DNA of 64,000 nucleotides from Pimelobacter simplex (GTDB lineage Bacteria; Actinomycetota; Actinomycetes; Propionibacteriales; Nocardioidaceae). The notes under the pieces are model-generated. The model had not been told where the DNA came from and ran no database searches. It saw nothing but the letters and a program-made list of their open reading frames with translations. The translations under genes were made by a program, and so were the position numbers. How positions within the stretch are numbered: the stretch's first letter is position 1; each line of letters opens with the position of its first letter. The DNA lies in assembly GCF_900114845.1 (NCBI RefSeq), contig NZ_FOUK01000008.1, positions 1 to 64,000 on the forward strand, given 5' to 3'. This document shows, piece after piece, positions 7,364 through 16,958 of the stretch.

Positions 7364-9784
7364 ATGACTACGACGCCTCCGGCCCTCACCGCAGACCAGC
7401 TCCTCGAGGGGCTCAACGACCCCCAACGCGAGGCCGTCAAGCACGAGGGCGTCCCGCTCCTCGTGGTGGCCGGCGCGGGCTCCGGCAAGACGCGGGTGCT
7501 GACCCGGCGGATCGCGTGGACGATCGCGGTCCGCAAGGCCCACCCGGGCTCGATCCTGGCGATCACCTTCACCAACAAGGCCGCGGCGGAGATGAAGGAG
7601 CGGGTCTCCGAGCTCGTCGGCAACCGCGCCCGGATGATGTGGGTGAGCACGTTCCACTCGGCGTGCGTGCGGATCCTCCGCAAGGAGGTCGAGCACCTCG
7701 GCTACGAGCGGGTGAAGTCGAACTTCTCCATCTACGACGCCCAGGACCAGAAGCGGCTCATCCAGCTGGTCTGCAGCGACCTCGAGCTCGACCCGCGGCG
7801 GTTTCAGCCGGGCCCGATCCTGCACTGGATCAGCAACCACAAGAACGAGCTGCGCGATCCGGCCGAGGTCGCCGCCGAGGTGCGCAACTCCGTCGACGAG
7901 GCGTACGCGAAGGCGTACCAGGCCTACCAGGCGCGGCTGCGCCAGGCCAACGCCTTCGACTTCGACGACCTGATCATGGAGACGGTGCGGCTGTTCCAGC
8001 TCAAGCCGGAGATCCGCGAGACCTACCGGCGCCGGTTCCGCCACGTCCTGGTCGACGAGTACCAGGACACCAACCACGCGCAGTACTCGCTCATCCACCA
8101 GCTGTGCGGCCAGCAGCTCGAGGAGCGCGACGAGACCACTCTCGACGGGCTGCCCGCCGACCGGGTGCCGCCCGCCGAGCTCATGGTCGTCGGCGACGCG
8201 GACCAGTCGATCTACGCGTTCCGGGGCGCCGACATCCGCAACATCATGGACTTCGAGAAGGACTTCCCCGACGCGCGGACGATCATGCTGGAGCAGAACT
8301 ACCGCTCCACCCAGACGATCCTGACCGCCGCCAACGCGGTGATCGAGCGCAACGAGAGCCGCAAGCCCAAGCGGCTGTGGTCCGACGCGGGCGACGGCGA
8401 GAAGATCGTCGGCTACGTCGCCGACACCGAGCACGACGAGGCCCGTTTCGTCTCCACCGAGATCGACCAGCTGACCGACAACGGGCTCAAGCCCTCGGAC
8501 GTCGCGGTCTTCTACCGGACCAACGCGCAGTCGCGGGTGTTCGAGGAGATCTTCATCCGCACCGGCCAGCCCTACAAGGTCGTCGGCGGCGTCCGGTTCT
8601 ACGAGCGCCGCGAGATCCGCGACGCCCTCGCCTACCTGCGGATGCTCGTCAACCCCGACGACCAGGTCTCCCTGCGCCGCATCCTCAACACCCCCAAGCG
8701 CGGCATCGGCGACCGCGCCGTCCTCGCCATCACGATGTTCGCCGAGCGCGAGCGGATCACCTTCTGGGAGGCCCTCCAGCGCGCCGCCGAGGCGCCCGGT
8801 CTCGCCACCCGCAGCCAGACCAACATCGAGGGCTTCGTCGCCCTGGTCCAGGACCTGCAGCAGATGGTCGCCGCGGGCGAGCGCCCCGACGTCATCCTCG
8901 AGACGGTGCTCGACCGCTCCGGCTACCTCGCCAGCCTCGAGGGCTCCGACGACCCCCAGGACGCCACCCGCGTCGAGAACCTCGGCGAGCTCGTCGCCGT
9001 CGCCCGCGAGTTCGCCGAGGACCCCGTCGCCGGTCCCTCCGCGGACCCCGCCGACGTCGACGCCGGCACCGTCGAGCCCGGCCTGGCCGACTTCCTCGAG
9101 CGCGTCGCCCTCGTCGCCGACTCCGACCAGATCCCCGACGCCCCCGACGACGACCCGGACGCCCCACCGGACCAGGGCGTGGTCACCCTGATGACCCTCC
9201 ACACGGCCAAGGGCCTCGAGTTCCCCGTCGTCTTCCTGACCGGCATGGAGGACGGCGTCTTCCCCCACTCCCGCGCGCTCGGCGACCGGCCCGAGCTCGA
9301 GGAGGAGCGCCGCCTGGCCTACGTCGGCATCACCCGGGCCCGCCAGCGCCTCTACATCTCCCGCGCGGTGGTCCGCTCGGCGTGGGGAGCCCCGGCCCAC
9401 AACCCCGGCTCCCGGTTCCTCAACGAGCTGCCGATCGACCTCGTCGACTGGCGCCGCACCGAGGCCGACCAGACCCGGTGGTCGCGGCCGTCGTACGGCT
9501 CCGAGGGCGGCGACTACGCCGGCCAGCGCCTCGGCGCCCCCACCGCCGCGGGCCGCCGCAACTTCAGCTCGGCCGCAGCCCGTGCCGACGCGGCCGCCAA
9601 GTCGAAGCCGTCGCGCGCGATCCCCGTCCTCGCACCGGGCGACAAGGTCACCCACGACTCGTTCGGGCTGGGCACCGTGGTGTCGGTCGAAGGGGCGGCG
9701 GAGAAGTCGGTGGCGTCGATCGACTTCGGGTCCGACGGGGTGAAGCGGCTGCTGCTGCGGTACGCGCCGGTGGAGAAGCTGTAG
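7364..9784 (+). CDS. pcrA: UvrD/PcrA-type superfamily 1 DNA helicase
   Basis: 806 residues, typical of PcrA. All SF1A motifs are in order: Q-motif LNDPQREAV, Walker A GAGSGKT (37-43), motif Ia AITFTNKAAAEM, motif II LVDEYQDTN, motif III VVGDADQSIYAFRGAD, motif IV LEQNYRST, motif V TAKGLEFPVVFLTG, motif VI EERRLAYVGITRARQRL. The C-terminal segment (LAPGDKVTHDSFGLGTVVSV...) is the Tudor-like domain that contacts RNA polymerase in PcrA/UvrD. A 3'-5' helicase for nucleotide-excision repair, transcription-coupled repair and removal of replication blocks. The 9040-9180 insert is Asp/Pro-rich and family-variable. Confidence 0.97.
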   Translation: MTTTPPALTADQLLEGLNDPQREAVKHEGVPLLVVAGAGSGKTRVLTRRIAWTIAVRKAHPGSILAITFTNKAAAEMKERVSELVGNRARMMWVSTFHSACVRILRKEVEHLGYERVKSNFSIYDAQDQKRLIQLVCSDLELDPRRFQPGPILHWISNHKNELRDPAEVAAEVRNSVDEAYAKAYQAYQARLRQANAFDFDDLIMETVRLFQLKPEIRETYRRRFRHVLVDEYQDTNHAQYSLIHQLCGQQLEERDETTLDGLPADRVPPAELMVVGDADQSIYAFRGADIRNIMDFEKDFPDARTIMLEQNYRSTQTILTAANAVIERNESRKPKRLWSDAGDGEKIVGYVADTEHDEARFVSTEIDQLTDNGLKPSDVAVFYRTNAQSRVFEEIFIRTGQPYKVVGGVRFYERREIRDALAYLRMLVNPDDQVSLRRILNTPKRGIGDRAVLAITMFAERERITFWEALQRAAEAPGLATRSQTNIEGFVALVQDLQQMVAAGERPDVILETVLDRSGYLASLEGSDDPQDATRVENLGELVAVAREFAEDPVAGPSADPADVDAGTVEPGLADFLERVALVADSDQIPDAPDDDPDAPPDQGVVTLMTLHTAKGLEFPVVFLTGMEDGVFPHSRALGDRPELEEERRLAYVGITRARQRLYISRAVVRSAWGAPAHNPGSRFLNELPIDLVDWRRTEADQTRWSRPSYGSEGGDYAGQRLGAPTAAGRRNFSSAAARADAAAKSKPSRAIPVLAPGDKVTHDSFGLGTVVSVEGAAEKSVASIDFGSDGVKRLLLRYAPVEKL

Positions 9785-9893
9785 CGCTCAGCCCTTGATG
9801 AGCTCGAGCACCCGGCGCTCAAACTCCGCGGCGCGATCGTGCGGCTGGGGCCTGGGACGCCGTCTCCGAGCGGGTGCAGGTCCCGGATCTGGG

Positions 9894-11075
9894 CTAGCGG
9901 GCGGGGCGAGCAGTCGGCTCACCGGCGTCCGGAGGGCTGAAGCGCTGGACGCGGAGGCGGCCGATCTCGAGGCTCCAGGTCAGGACGGGGTCGAGGTGTT
10001 GCGGCGGGGGTTCGTCGAGCGCAGAGGGGTGCTCCGCCAACGACGTGCTGACGGCGGTCAGGTGGCGCAGCAGTCCTCGGCGGCGTAGTCCGGCGCCGAG
10101 GTCGGTGACGACGGGCGCGACCATGGCGAGTGTGAGCAGGACGAGGCTGAGGACGCCCCACTCATCACCGAGGTCCACGGTCCCGACCGCAACGAGGGCC
10201 ACCAGCATCAGCGCGAACACGCCCGTGGCTCCGGCCTCGGTCGGCAGGGGCCGACGGTAGCGGACCTGCGCGGCGCGGAGGTCGCACCACCACGACCACG
10301 ACGCGCACACCACGGCCAGCCAGATCAGGACGACCAGGGCAGCCGCGACGACGACGCCCACCGCATCGTGCGGGAAGCTGAACCCGATCCTGATCGTCGC
10401 CGGGAGCGCGGCGACGAGCGCGAGCGCAGCGGCGGAGCGCCACGGAAACGTCCGGACCCAGGAGGGGACGTCGCCCGTAGTTGCATGCGCGCCCAACCGC
10501 TCGGTCAATCTCGTCTGGGCGCGCTCCAGTGACCAGCGTTCCCGGTCGGCAGCGAGTTGGCGGGTCTCAGCGCAGCCAGCCAGCAATGTCAGGACGACCG
10601 CTGTCGCAGCCGCCGTAGCCGAGCCGAGCGCGTGCGCAGGCGTCCAACCGGCGCCGGCGGACAGCAGCCAGCACGCGACGGAGCCGGCCAGGCAGACGGC
10701 GAGCGTGACGTTGTCGAGCAGCAACCGGGCTGCGACCCCGGCAGGACTGGTGTGGTCGTGGTCGAGGCCGACGAGAGTGGTCGCGACGTAGAGGGTGAGC
10801 GCAGCCGTGAGCAGACCCAGGGACACGGTCCCGGCCTCGGCAGCGGGCGCCCAGCCCTGGGACCAGCGGTACCACTTGCTGACGGCGTCGCCGAGGGAGT
10901 CGGCGCCCTGCTCACCGGTGATGCCCGGGTGGGACATCATGAAGGCGAGTGCGCTCATCGCCCCAGCAACGAGGGGAGCAGCGACGAGCGTGCCCCGGAT
11001 CCGGATGCGGTAGTCGTCGATCGCCTTGTCGAGTCGCGTGAGATAGGCGTCGTCAGGCGCGTTGCTTGAAGGCAT
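9894..11075 (-). CDS. Multi-pass membrane protein of unknown function
   Basis: 393 residues. An N-terminal soluble stretch (YLTRLDKAIDDYRIRIRG) precedes about nine hydrophobic segments grouped in pairs, separated by a charged cytosolic helix in the middle (ETRQLAADRERWSLERAQTRLTERLG) likely to form a coiled coil. The last ~60 residues are soluble. No enzymatic motif or known family is recognised. It stands between pcrA (convergent) and the M23 peptidase gene (same strand, 49 bp upstream) with no overlap. Codon use looks like its neighbours. Confidence 0.75.
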   Translation of the reverse strand: MPSSNAPDDAYLTRLDKAIDDYRIRIRGTLVAAPLVAGAMSALAFMMSHPGITGEQGADSLGDAVSKWYRWSQGWAPAAEAGTVSLGLLTAALTLYVATTLVGLDHDHTSPAGVAARLLLDNVTLAVCLAGSVACWLLSAGAGWTPAHALGSATAAATAVVLTLLAGCAETRQLAADRERWSLERAQTRLTERLGAHATTGDVPSWVRTFPWRSAAALALVAALPATIRIGFSFPHDAVGVVVAAALVVLIWLAVVCASWSWWCDLRAAQVRYRRPLPTEAGATGVFALMLVALVAVGTVDLGDEWGVLSLVLLTLAMVAPVVTDLGAGLRRRGLLRHLTAVSTSLAEHPSALDEPPPQHLDPVLTWSLEIGRLRVQRFSPPDAGEPTARPAR

Positions 11076-11124
11076 GCCTCATCGTGCCACCGCGCTGGCG
11101 ATGCGCGCCTGGAGCCGCCTCAGG

Positions 11125-12255
11125 TCAGGGCGTGACGCCGTGCTGACGCAGCGCCGCGTCCGGGTCGACCGGGTCGCCGCCGCCGGGGCGGACCTCGAGG
11201 TGGAGGTGCGGGCCGGTGACGTGGCCGGTGCCGCCGACGTAGCCGATGAGCTCGCCGGCGCGGACCTTGTCGCCGGTGGAGACGGCGAAGGCGCTCTGGT
11301 GGCAGAACCAGAGCTCGGTGCCGTCGTCGAGGGTGATGACGGTCTTGTTGCCGTAGGCGCCGTCGAAGCTGGCCGAGGTCACGACGCCGTTGGTGACGGC
11401 GCGGATCGGGGTGCCGGTGGGGGCGGCGAAGTCGAGGCCGGTGTGGTAGCTGGACCAGAGGCCGTACTCGCCGTAGCGCGCGGTGAGGCGGTAGACCGAG
11501 GGGTCGACCGGGAGCACCCAGCGGTTGAGGGCGATCTCGGCGGCTTCCTTCTCGGCGGCCTGGGCGAGGTTGCCGAGGGCGCTGGTGCGCTCCTCGGCGG
11601 AGCGCTCGGCCTCGGCGACGAGGTCGGTGCCGGCGGACTGGGCGAGGGCGTCGCGGTCGGAGTCGCGGCTGACGGTCTCGCCGCGGGTGCCGACGGTGCC
11701 GTTGCCGAAGGAGCCGGAGATGGCGTTGGCCGCGGCGACCCGGTCGCCGCCCGAGGCGAGCTGGGGGTCGGCGGAGGTGACGACGCCGCCGACGGCGACG
11801 GCGATGGTCGCGACGCCGACGGCGACGGGAAGGGTGGGGAGGCCGCGGAAGAGAGGTCCGCGGGAGCCGGCGTGCTTGACGGCGCGGCGCTTGCCGGCGG
11901 CCGGGACGGCGCGCAGCCCGGCCGAGGAGTCCGTCAGGGGGTCGGTGAGGGCGATGTCGCGCAGCGCGGGCAGCTCGACGGTGGGGGCCCGGTCGAGGCG
12001 GGGCGCCTCGACGATGAGCGGCTCGGGAGCGTTCAGGAGCTGCTCGACCGGGGCGACGGGGGTGGGGGTGACCGGGCCGGCCGGGCCGGCCGCGGGGCGG
12101 GCGACGCGCTTGCCGACGTACGCCGAGGGCGCCTCGACCGCGGTCTCCGGACGACGTGCGACCCGCTTGCCGGCATAGGCAGCACCGCTGGGGGAGCCGG
12201 AGCCGGGGGTCGAGTCGGCGCGCGAGGCGCGGTGATCCGCTCGGTGGTTACCCAT
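11125..12255 (-). CDS. M23 (LytM) family peptidoglycan peptidase, membrane anchored
   Basis: 376 residues from ATG at 12255, chosen over longer frames because AAGGAG lies 9 bp upstream. A long basic/proline-rich cytosolic head contains two copies of a KRVAR motif. One TM segment (LPVAVGVATIAVAVGGVVT) follows at about 135-155, then a helical region rich in Ala/Glu. The C-terminal LytM domain has the zinc ligands HTGLDFAAP (His, Asp) and GPHLHLEV (HxH). The YGNKTVITLDDG strand is typical. It should cleave peptide cross-links or activate another hydrolase at the cell surface. All zinc ligands are present, so it may be active. Confidence 0.93.
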   Translation of the reverse strand: MGNHRADHRASRADSTPGSGSPSGAAYAGKRVARRPETAVEAPSAYVGKRVARPAAGPAGPVTPTPVAPVEQLLNAPEPLIVEAPRLDRAPTVELPALRDIALTDPLTDSSAGLRAVPAAGKRRAVKHAGSRGPLFRGLPTLPVAVGVATIAVAVGGVVTSADPQLASGGDRVAAANAISGSFGNGTVGTRGETVSRDSDRDALAQSAGTDLVAEAERSAEERTSALGNLAQAAEKEAAEIALNRWVLPVDPSVYRLTARYGEYGLWSSYHTGLDFAAPTGTPIRAVTNGVVTSASFDGAYGNKTVITLDDGTELWFCHQSAFAVSTGDKVRAGELIGYVGGTGHVTGPHLHLEVRPGGGDPVDPDAALRQHGVTP

Positions 12256-12586
12256 CGACTGCTGACTCCTTGGGGGACGATCGTGCAGGCCGTTCCGACC
12301 CTGTGGTGCCGACCGAAGCTTCCGAGAAGTGCGCCGACCGAGGTGGCCGCCGGGTGACGGCTGGGTGAAACATGCGTGCCGACGATAGCCGATGCCGGGA
12401 CGCGATCGAAATCGTACGGGGAGAACCTGGGGAGGGACCCGGGAACGGGCAAACCGTCCGAAGTGGCGCGTGACGCCCATCACCTTGGTCGTCCCGGACT
12501 CGTCCTACTCGTGGGTCAGGACTATCGTGCCCGGGGGTGTGCCGCTGCGTGCACCGAACCTCTGACCAAGACGTGAGGACGTATCA
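12256..12586. other. Divergent intergenic region, M23 peptidase / sucC
   Basis: 331 bp without a gene. The minus-strand side ends in an AAGGAG ribosome site for the peptidase; the plus-strand side has GAGGAC before the sucC GTG. The c-di-AMP (ydaO) riboswitch often found before actinobacterial cell-wall hydrolases was looked for and its consensus was not recognised. A TATCGT at 12523-12528 might be a -10 box for sucC; support is weak. Confidence 0.5.
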
Positions 12587-13753
12587 GTGGACCTGATGGA
12601 GTACCAAGCGAAGGAGCTCTTCGCGAAGCACGGCGTGGCGACCACCCTCGGGACGGTCGTCGAGACCGCCGAGGAGGCGCGGGCCGCGGCCGAGCAGATC
12701 GGCGGCGTGACCGTCATCAAGGCGCAGGTCAAGGCCGGTGGCCGCGGCAAGGCCGGCGGCGTGAAGCTCGCGAAGACGGCGGACGAGGCCTTCGAGCACG
12801 CGTCCAACATCCTCGGCATGGAGATCAAGGGCCTGACGGTCAACCGCGTGCTGGTCACCCCGGCCACCCCGCCGGAGGAGGAGTACTACTTCTCGTTCCT
12901 GCTGGACCGGTCCAACCGGCAGTACCTCTGCATCGCGTCGGTCGAGGGCGGTGTGGAGATCGAGGAGGTCGCCAAGACCAACCCCGACGCCGTCAAGAAG
13001 ATCGGCATCGACCCCGGCAAGGGCGTCGACGCGGCGAAGGCCCGGGAGATCGCCACCGAGGCGAAGTTCCCCGAGGCCGTCTTCGAGCAGGCCGTCAAGA
13101 TGATCGAGGACCTCTACAAGGTCTTCGTCGAGGAGGACGCGACCCTCGTCGAGGTCAACCCGCTCGCCCGCCTCGCCGGCGACAAGCTCGAGGCGCTCGA
13201 CGGCAAGGTCTCGCTCGACGAGAACGCCTCCGAGGTCCGTCACCCCGAGCACGAGGAGTTCGAGATCCGCGAGGAGGCCGACCCGCTCGAGGCGAAGGCC
13301 AAGGACCTCGGTCTCAACTACGTCAAGCTCGACGGCCAGGTCGGCATCATCGGCAACGGCGCGGGTCTCGTCATGAGCACCCTCGACGTCGTCGCGTACG
13401 CCGGCGAGAACCACGGCGGCGTCAAGCCGGCCAACTTCCTCGACATCGGTGGCGGCGCCAACGCGCAGGTCATGGCCAACGGCCTCGACGTCATCCTGAA
13501 CGACGAGCAGGTCAAGTCGGTCTTCGTGAACGTCTTCGGCGGCATCACCGCGTGCGACGAGGTCGCCAACGGCATCAAGGGTGCCCTCGAGCTCCTCGGT
13601 GACAAGGCCACCAAGCCGCTCGTCGTCCGCCTCGACGGCAACAACGTCGAGCAGGGTCGCGCGATCCTCAACGAGCTGAACCACCCGCTCGTGACGCAGG
13701 TCGACACCATGGACGGCGCGGCCGACAAGGCCGCCGAGCTGGCGAACGCCTGA
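12587..13753 (+). CDS. sucC: Succinyl-CoA synthetase beta subunit (ADP-forming)
   Basis: 388 residues, the family norm. N-terminal ATP-grasp domain: MEYQAKELFAKHGV, VIKAQVKAGGRGKAGGVKLA (nucleotide loop), LVEVNPLA (metal site). The C-terminal CoA-ligase domain has NGAGLVMSTLDVV and VFVNVFGGITACDEVA. With SucD it makes ATP from succinyl-CoA in the TCA cycle. GTG at 12587 has a GAGGA 8 bp upstream; an ATG three codons later is possible. sucD follows after 19 bp. Confidence 0.97.
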   Translation: MDLMEYQAKELFAKHGVATTLGTVVETAEEARAAAEQIGGVTVIKAQVKAGGRGKAGGVKLAKTADEAFEHASNILGMEIKGLTVNRVLVTPATPPEEEYYFSFLLDRSNRQYLCIASVEGGVEIEEVAKTNPDAVKKIGIDPGKGVDAAKAREIATEAKFPEAVFEQAVKMIEDLYKVFVEEDATLVEVNPLARLAGDKLEALDGKVSLDENASEVRHPEHEEFEIREEADPLEAKAKDLGLNYVKLDGQVGIIGNGAGLVMSTLDVVAYAGENHGGVKPANFLDIGGGANAQVMANGLDVILNDEQVKSVFVNVFGGITACDEVANGIKGALELLGDKATKPLVVRLDGNNVEQGRAILNELNHPLVTQVDTMDGAADKAAELANA

Positions 13754-13772
13754 GGCCGGGGGAGCAGAGAAC

Positions 13773-14669
13773 ATGAGCATCTACCTCAACAAGGACAGCA
13801 AGATCATCGTCCAGGGCATCACCGGCGGCATGGGTGCCAAGCACACCGCCCTGATGCTCGACTCGGGCGCCCAGATCGTCGGTGGCGTCAACGCCCGCAA
13901 GGCCGGCACGACCGTCTCGCACAAGGACGCCTCCGGCGCCGACGTCGAGCTCCCGGTCTTCGGCACGGTCTCCGAGGCGATCAAGGAGACCGGCGCCAAC
14001 GTGTCGGTCCTCTTCGTCCCGCCGGCGTTCACCAAGGACGCCGCGATCGAGGCCATCGACGCCGAGATGCCGCTCATCGTGGTCATCACCGAGGGCGTCC
14101 CGGTCCAGGACACGGCCGAGGTCTGGTCGTACCTGCAGGGCAAGTCCACCCGGATGATCGGCCCGAACTGCCCCGGCATCATCACGCCGGGCGAGTCGCT
14201 CGCGGGCATCACGCCGCACACCATCGCGGGCAAGGGCCCGGTCGGTCTCGTGTCGAAGTCGGGCACGCTGACCTACCAGATGATGTACGAGCTGCGGGAC
14301 TTCGGCTTCTCGACCGCCATCGGCATCGGCGGCGACCCGATCGTCGGCACCACGCACATCGACGCGCTCCAGGCCTTCGAGGAGGACCCGGAGACCAAGG
14401 TGATCGTGATGATCGGCGAGATCGGCGGCGACGCCGAGGAGCGGGCCGCGGACTACATCAAGGCCAACATCACCAAGCCGGTCGTCGGCTACGTGGCGGG
14501 CTTCACCGCCCCCGAGGGCAAGACCATGGGCCACGCCGGCGCCATCGTGTCGGGCTCCGCGGGCACCGCCCAGGCGAAGAAGGACGCGCTCGAGGCCGTC
14601 GGCGTCAAGGTCGGCAAGACGCCGTCCGAGACCGCCGCGCTGGCTCGGGAGATCCTGCAGTCGCTCTGA
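13773..14669 (+). CDS. sucD: Succinyl-CoA synthetase alpha subunit
   Basis: 298 residues. N-terminal CoA-binding Rossmann domain (KIIVQGITGGMGAKHTALM, GGVNARKAGTT), then the NCPGIITP segment and the ligase domain with the phosphohistidine loop. The active-site His lies in GKTMGHAGAIVSGSAGTAQAKKDALE. Partner of SucC 19 bp upstream, preceded by GGGGGAGCAGAGAAC with a GGAG ribosome site. The unit ends at the strong hairpin 14685-14718. Confidence 0.97.
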   Translation: MSIYLNKDSKIIVQGITGGMGAKHTALMLDSGAQIVGGVNARKAGTTVSHKDASGADVELPVFGTVSEAIKETGANVSVLFVPPAFTKDAAIEAIDAEMPLIVVITEGVPVQDTAEVWSYLQGKSTRMIGPNCPGIITPGESLAGITPHTIAGKGPVGLVSKSGTLTYQMMYELRDFGFSTAIGIGGDPIVGTTHIDALQAFEEDPETKVIVMIGEIGGDAEERAADYIKANITKPVVGYVAGFTAPEGKTMGHAGAIVSGSAGTAQAKKDALEAVGVKVGKTPSETAALAREILQSL

Positions 14670-14684
14670 CGCACTGAGCAACGC

Positions 14685-14718
14685 GAAGGCCCGCCACCCC
14701 TCGGGGTGGCGGGCCTTC
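14685..14718. terminator. Strong hairpin after sucCD
   Basis: Sixteen-bp perfect stem (14685-14700 and 14703-14718; GAAGGCCCGCCACCCC and its complement), lying 15 bp after the sucD stop and 15 bp before the end of the convergent lipoprotein gene. It likely terminates both strands, with TTCGTCGT after the stem on the plus strand and a short A/C stretch on the other. Confidence 0.8.
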
Positions 14719-14732
14719 GTCGTCCCGCCGGC

Positions 14733-15431
14733 TCAGAGCCGGGCGGCCGCCCGGGGCAGCATCTGCTCGATCGGCGTCGGGCCGACGAAGTCGTAGTCCT
14801 GCCCCACGATCACCGAGGTCAGCACGACCAGCTCCGTGCCCTTGCGCAGCACCCCCGTCTCCATGATGTACGCCGCGTCGCCCGTCGGGTCGAGCTCCTC
14901 GGCGACCGGCCCGAGGTGGGAGTCGGTGATCACCGCGTCAGCCCCCGGCACGGCGACCTTGCGGGTCTGCAGCGCCCGGTAGTCGGTCAGCTCGGCCGGC
15001 CGCGCCGCGCACTCCTCGAGCCAGCCGTTGACGGTGGACCAGGCCTGCGTGGCGGCGGCCTCGTCGTCGTACCGGGCGACGACCTGGACCAGGGAGTCGC
15101 CCTCGACGCCGGGGGCGCCCGGCTCGCTGTTGCGCAGCTCGTAGTCGCCACGCACGACGCTGGTGGCACCGGTGCCGGCCAGGGCCTGCTCCGCGCACGG
15201 GTTGAGGACGGACTGGCCGTCGCCCTCGCCGGCGCCGGTGCGGAACCAGTCGGCGCCGTCGCTGTAGACGGTGTCGGCGTCGGTGAGGAGCGCCTCCGTG
15301 GTGAGCGCGGGCGCTGCCGGGGCGTCGTCGGCCGCGGCGGCCGGCGTCACGTCGTCCCCGCAGCCGGCGAGGAGGGCGGAGGCCGCGAGCGCGCTCACGG
15401 CGAGGAGGAGACGGGCGTTCTGACGGGTCAC
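14733..15431 (-). CDS. Secreted lipoprotein with PknH-like sensor domain
   Basis: 232 residues from a GTG preceded by AAAGGGG. The lipoprotein signal ends in the lipobox SALLAGC. The mature part resembles the extracytoplasmic 'sensor domain' seen in actinobacterial PknH-type proteins: LTDADTVYSDGADWFRT, a conserved Cys pair (NPCAEQAL and LEECAARP), AVPGADAVITDSHLGP and the terminal PTPIEQMLPRAAARL, which repeats almost exactly in its neighbour at 15480. That similarity indicates duplication within this locus. The ligand is unknown. Confidence 0.75.
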   Translation of the reverse strand: MTRQNARLLLAVSALAASALLAGCGDDVTPAAAADDAPAAPALTTEALLTDADTVYSDGADWFRTGAGEGDGQSVLNPCAEQALAGTGATSVVRGDYELRNSEPGAPGVEGDSLVQVVARYDDEAAATQAWSTVNGWLEECAARPAELTDYRALQTRKVAVPGADAVITDSHLGPVAEELDPTGDAAYIMETGVLRKGTELVVLTSVIVGQDYDFVGPTPIEQMLPRAAARL

Positions 15432-15479
15432 TGAAGTACCCCTTTCGAGGGTTCGGGTGGGAGCGGAGGAGGAGCCGGC

Positions 15480-16958
15480 TCAGCCGGCGCAGGTGCTGCC
15501 GGCGAACCGGCACAGGCTGGTCAACAGCGCCGTGGACTCGTCGGCCATGGCAGAGGCGGTGGTGAGGATGTCGCCGGCGGGGTCGGACCCGCCGCCCTCG
15601 CCGGCCCCGGTGATCAGCAGCAGGGTGTTGCCGACCCGGACGACGTAGGTGACGTCGAGGCCGGGCGCCGGGGCGCCGTCGAAGGTCGAGGAGCGACCGA
15701 GGACCCACGACTCGTCGCCGAGGTCGCCGTCGGCCACCGTGTGGTGGCTGACGTAGCCGGCGTCGTCGCGCGGGCCGTCCGGGCAGGCCCGGTAGGCGTT
15801 CACGATCGCGTCGGCGGCCCGGCGCGCCTCCGCCGCCGAGGTGTACGACGACAGCTGGCGCCCACGGAAGTCCTCCGGCTCCTGCCAGCGGGCCGTGATC
15901 CGGTCGGCCGGCTCGGGCGCGTCGGGGACGTCGGTGCCGCAGGGGGCGAACGAGAACGGCTCCTGGTCGCGGGCCGGGCCCTCGAGCGAGCCGTCGCCGT
16001 CGATCTCGGGCCAGCCGTCGGCCAGCGGGAGGTCGTCGGGGAGCTCGGTGCCGGCGGGGGCGTCCACCGGATCGGTGACCGTGGCCGAGGGGGCCGGTGC
16101 CGGGGCCGCGGCGCCGCCCGGACGGAGCCGCTCGGCGGCCTTGGGGAGCATCCGGTCGAGCGGCGAGCCGCCGTCCTCGGGAAGGTAGTTGTAGTCGGAC
16201 GCGCCGTACACGGTCACGGCGACGATCGCGATCCGCTCGTCCTGGAGGAGCAGGCCGACCTCGCCGATGGTGGGCTCGCCCGTGGCGTCCTTCCACTGGA
16301 TGTCGTAGATGTGGGCCTCGCTGCCGTCGGGCACGTCGGCGGCCCGCGCGGGGATCACCCGGGCGTCGGTCGCGTCCGCGACGGGCTTCGGGCAGTCCCG
16401 CAGCCACGCCCCGAACCTGTCGTAGGCGCTCCGGGCCGAGTCCGGGCTGGCGAACTGGGCGACCGTCTCGACCAGGCCGTCGCCGACCACGTCGGGCGGC
16501 GTCTCGCCGGCGACGACCTCCGGGACGTAGCGGTACCGGCGGGTGATGCTGTTCGAGGCTCCGAGGGACGCGAGCTTCTGCTGCTGGCAGACCTGGACCG
16601 TCGCCTGGCCGTCGCCCTGGGTGGTCTCGCTGGTGCGGAAGGCGCCGGTGCGGCCGACCTGGAGCTCGGTGTCGGCGTCGGCGAGCAGGTCGCGCACCGA
16701 CAGCGCGGGGTCGTTGGCGACCAGCGTGTCGTCGCGCTTCGCGTCCCCCTGCGAGAGCGCGAGGACCGGGACGGTCACGGCGGCCACCGCGAGCGCGGCG
16801 GCGCCCGTCACCAGCGCGGTGCGGCGGCGCCGGATCCGGTCGCCGCGGCGGCGGACGTCGGCTGCGGACAGGGGCATCTCGCCACCTCCAGGGCCGGTGC
16901 TGAGCCCGGCGCCGAACCGGGAGAGCTCCTCGATGGGGTCGTGCTGCTGCTCAGGCAT
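15480..16958 (-). CDS. Membrane-anchored protein with two tandem PknH-like sensor domains (candidate anti-sigma)
   Basis: 492 residues. A ~45-residue cytosolic head (ADVRRRGDRIRRRRTALV) is followed by one TM helix (~48-68) and two homologous extracytoplasmic domains (~85-265 and ~295-492). Domain one has LADADTELQVGRTGAFRTSE and SPLDRMLPKAAERL; domain two has LPLADGWPEIDGDGSLEGP and ends in Cys-rich LCRFAGSTCAG. Its ATG overlaps the stop of the sigma factor gene by 8 bp, the arrangement expected of a sigma/anti-sigma pair, but the cytosolic head shows no classical HxxxCxxC zinc anti-sigma motif. Role as sigma regulator is inference from context. Confidence 0.7.
   Translation of the reverse strand: MPEQQHDPIEELSRFGAGLSTGPGGGEMPLSAADVRRRGDRIRRRRTALVTGAAALAVAAVTVPVLALSQGDAKRDDTLVANDPALSVRDLLADADTELQVGRTGAFRTSETTQGDGQATVQVCQQQKLASLGASNSITRRYRYVPEVVAGETPPDVVGDGLVETVAQFASPDSARSAYDRFGAWLRDCPKPVADATDARVIPARAADVPDGSEAHIYDIQWKDATGEPTIGEVGLLLQDERIAIVAVTVYGASDYNYLPEDGGSPLDRMLPKAAERLRPGGAAAPAPAPSATVTDPVDAPAGTELPDDLPLADGWPEIDGDGSLEGPARDQEPFSFAPCGTDVPDAPEPADRITARWQEPEDFRGRQLSSYTSAAEARRAADAIVNAYRACPDGPRDDAGYVSHHTVADGDLGDESWVLGRSSTFDGAPAPGLDVTYVVRVGNTLLLITGAGEGGGSDPAGDILTTASAMADESTALLTSLCRFAGSTCAG

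Noticed and set aside
9785..9893. Minus-strand reading frame ending DRAAEFERRVLELIKG
   Set aside because: The last residues look protein-like, but the frame has no start and becomes Pro/Arg-rich at once; at best a relic of a gene end.
12256..12590. ydaO (c-di-AMP) riboswitch before the M23 peptidase
   Set aside because: The consensus bulges and GGGGTGAATC-type core are not found.
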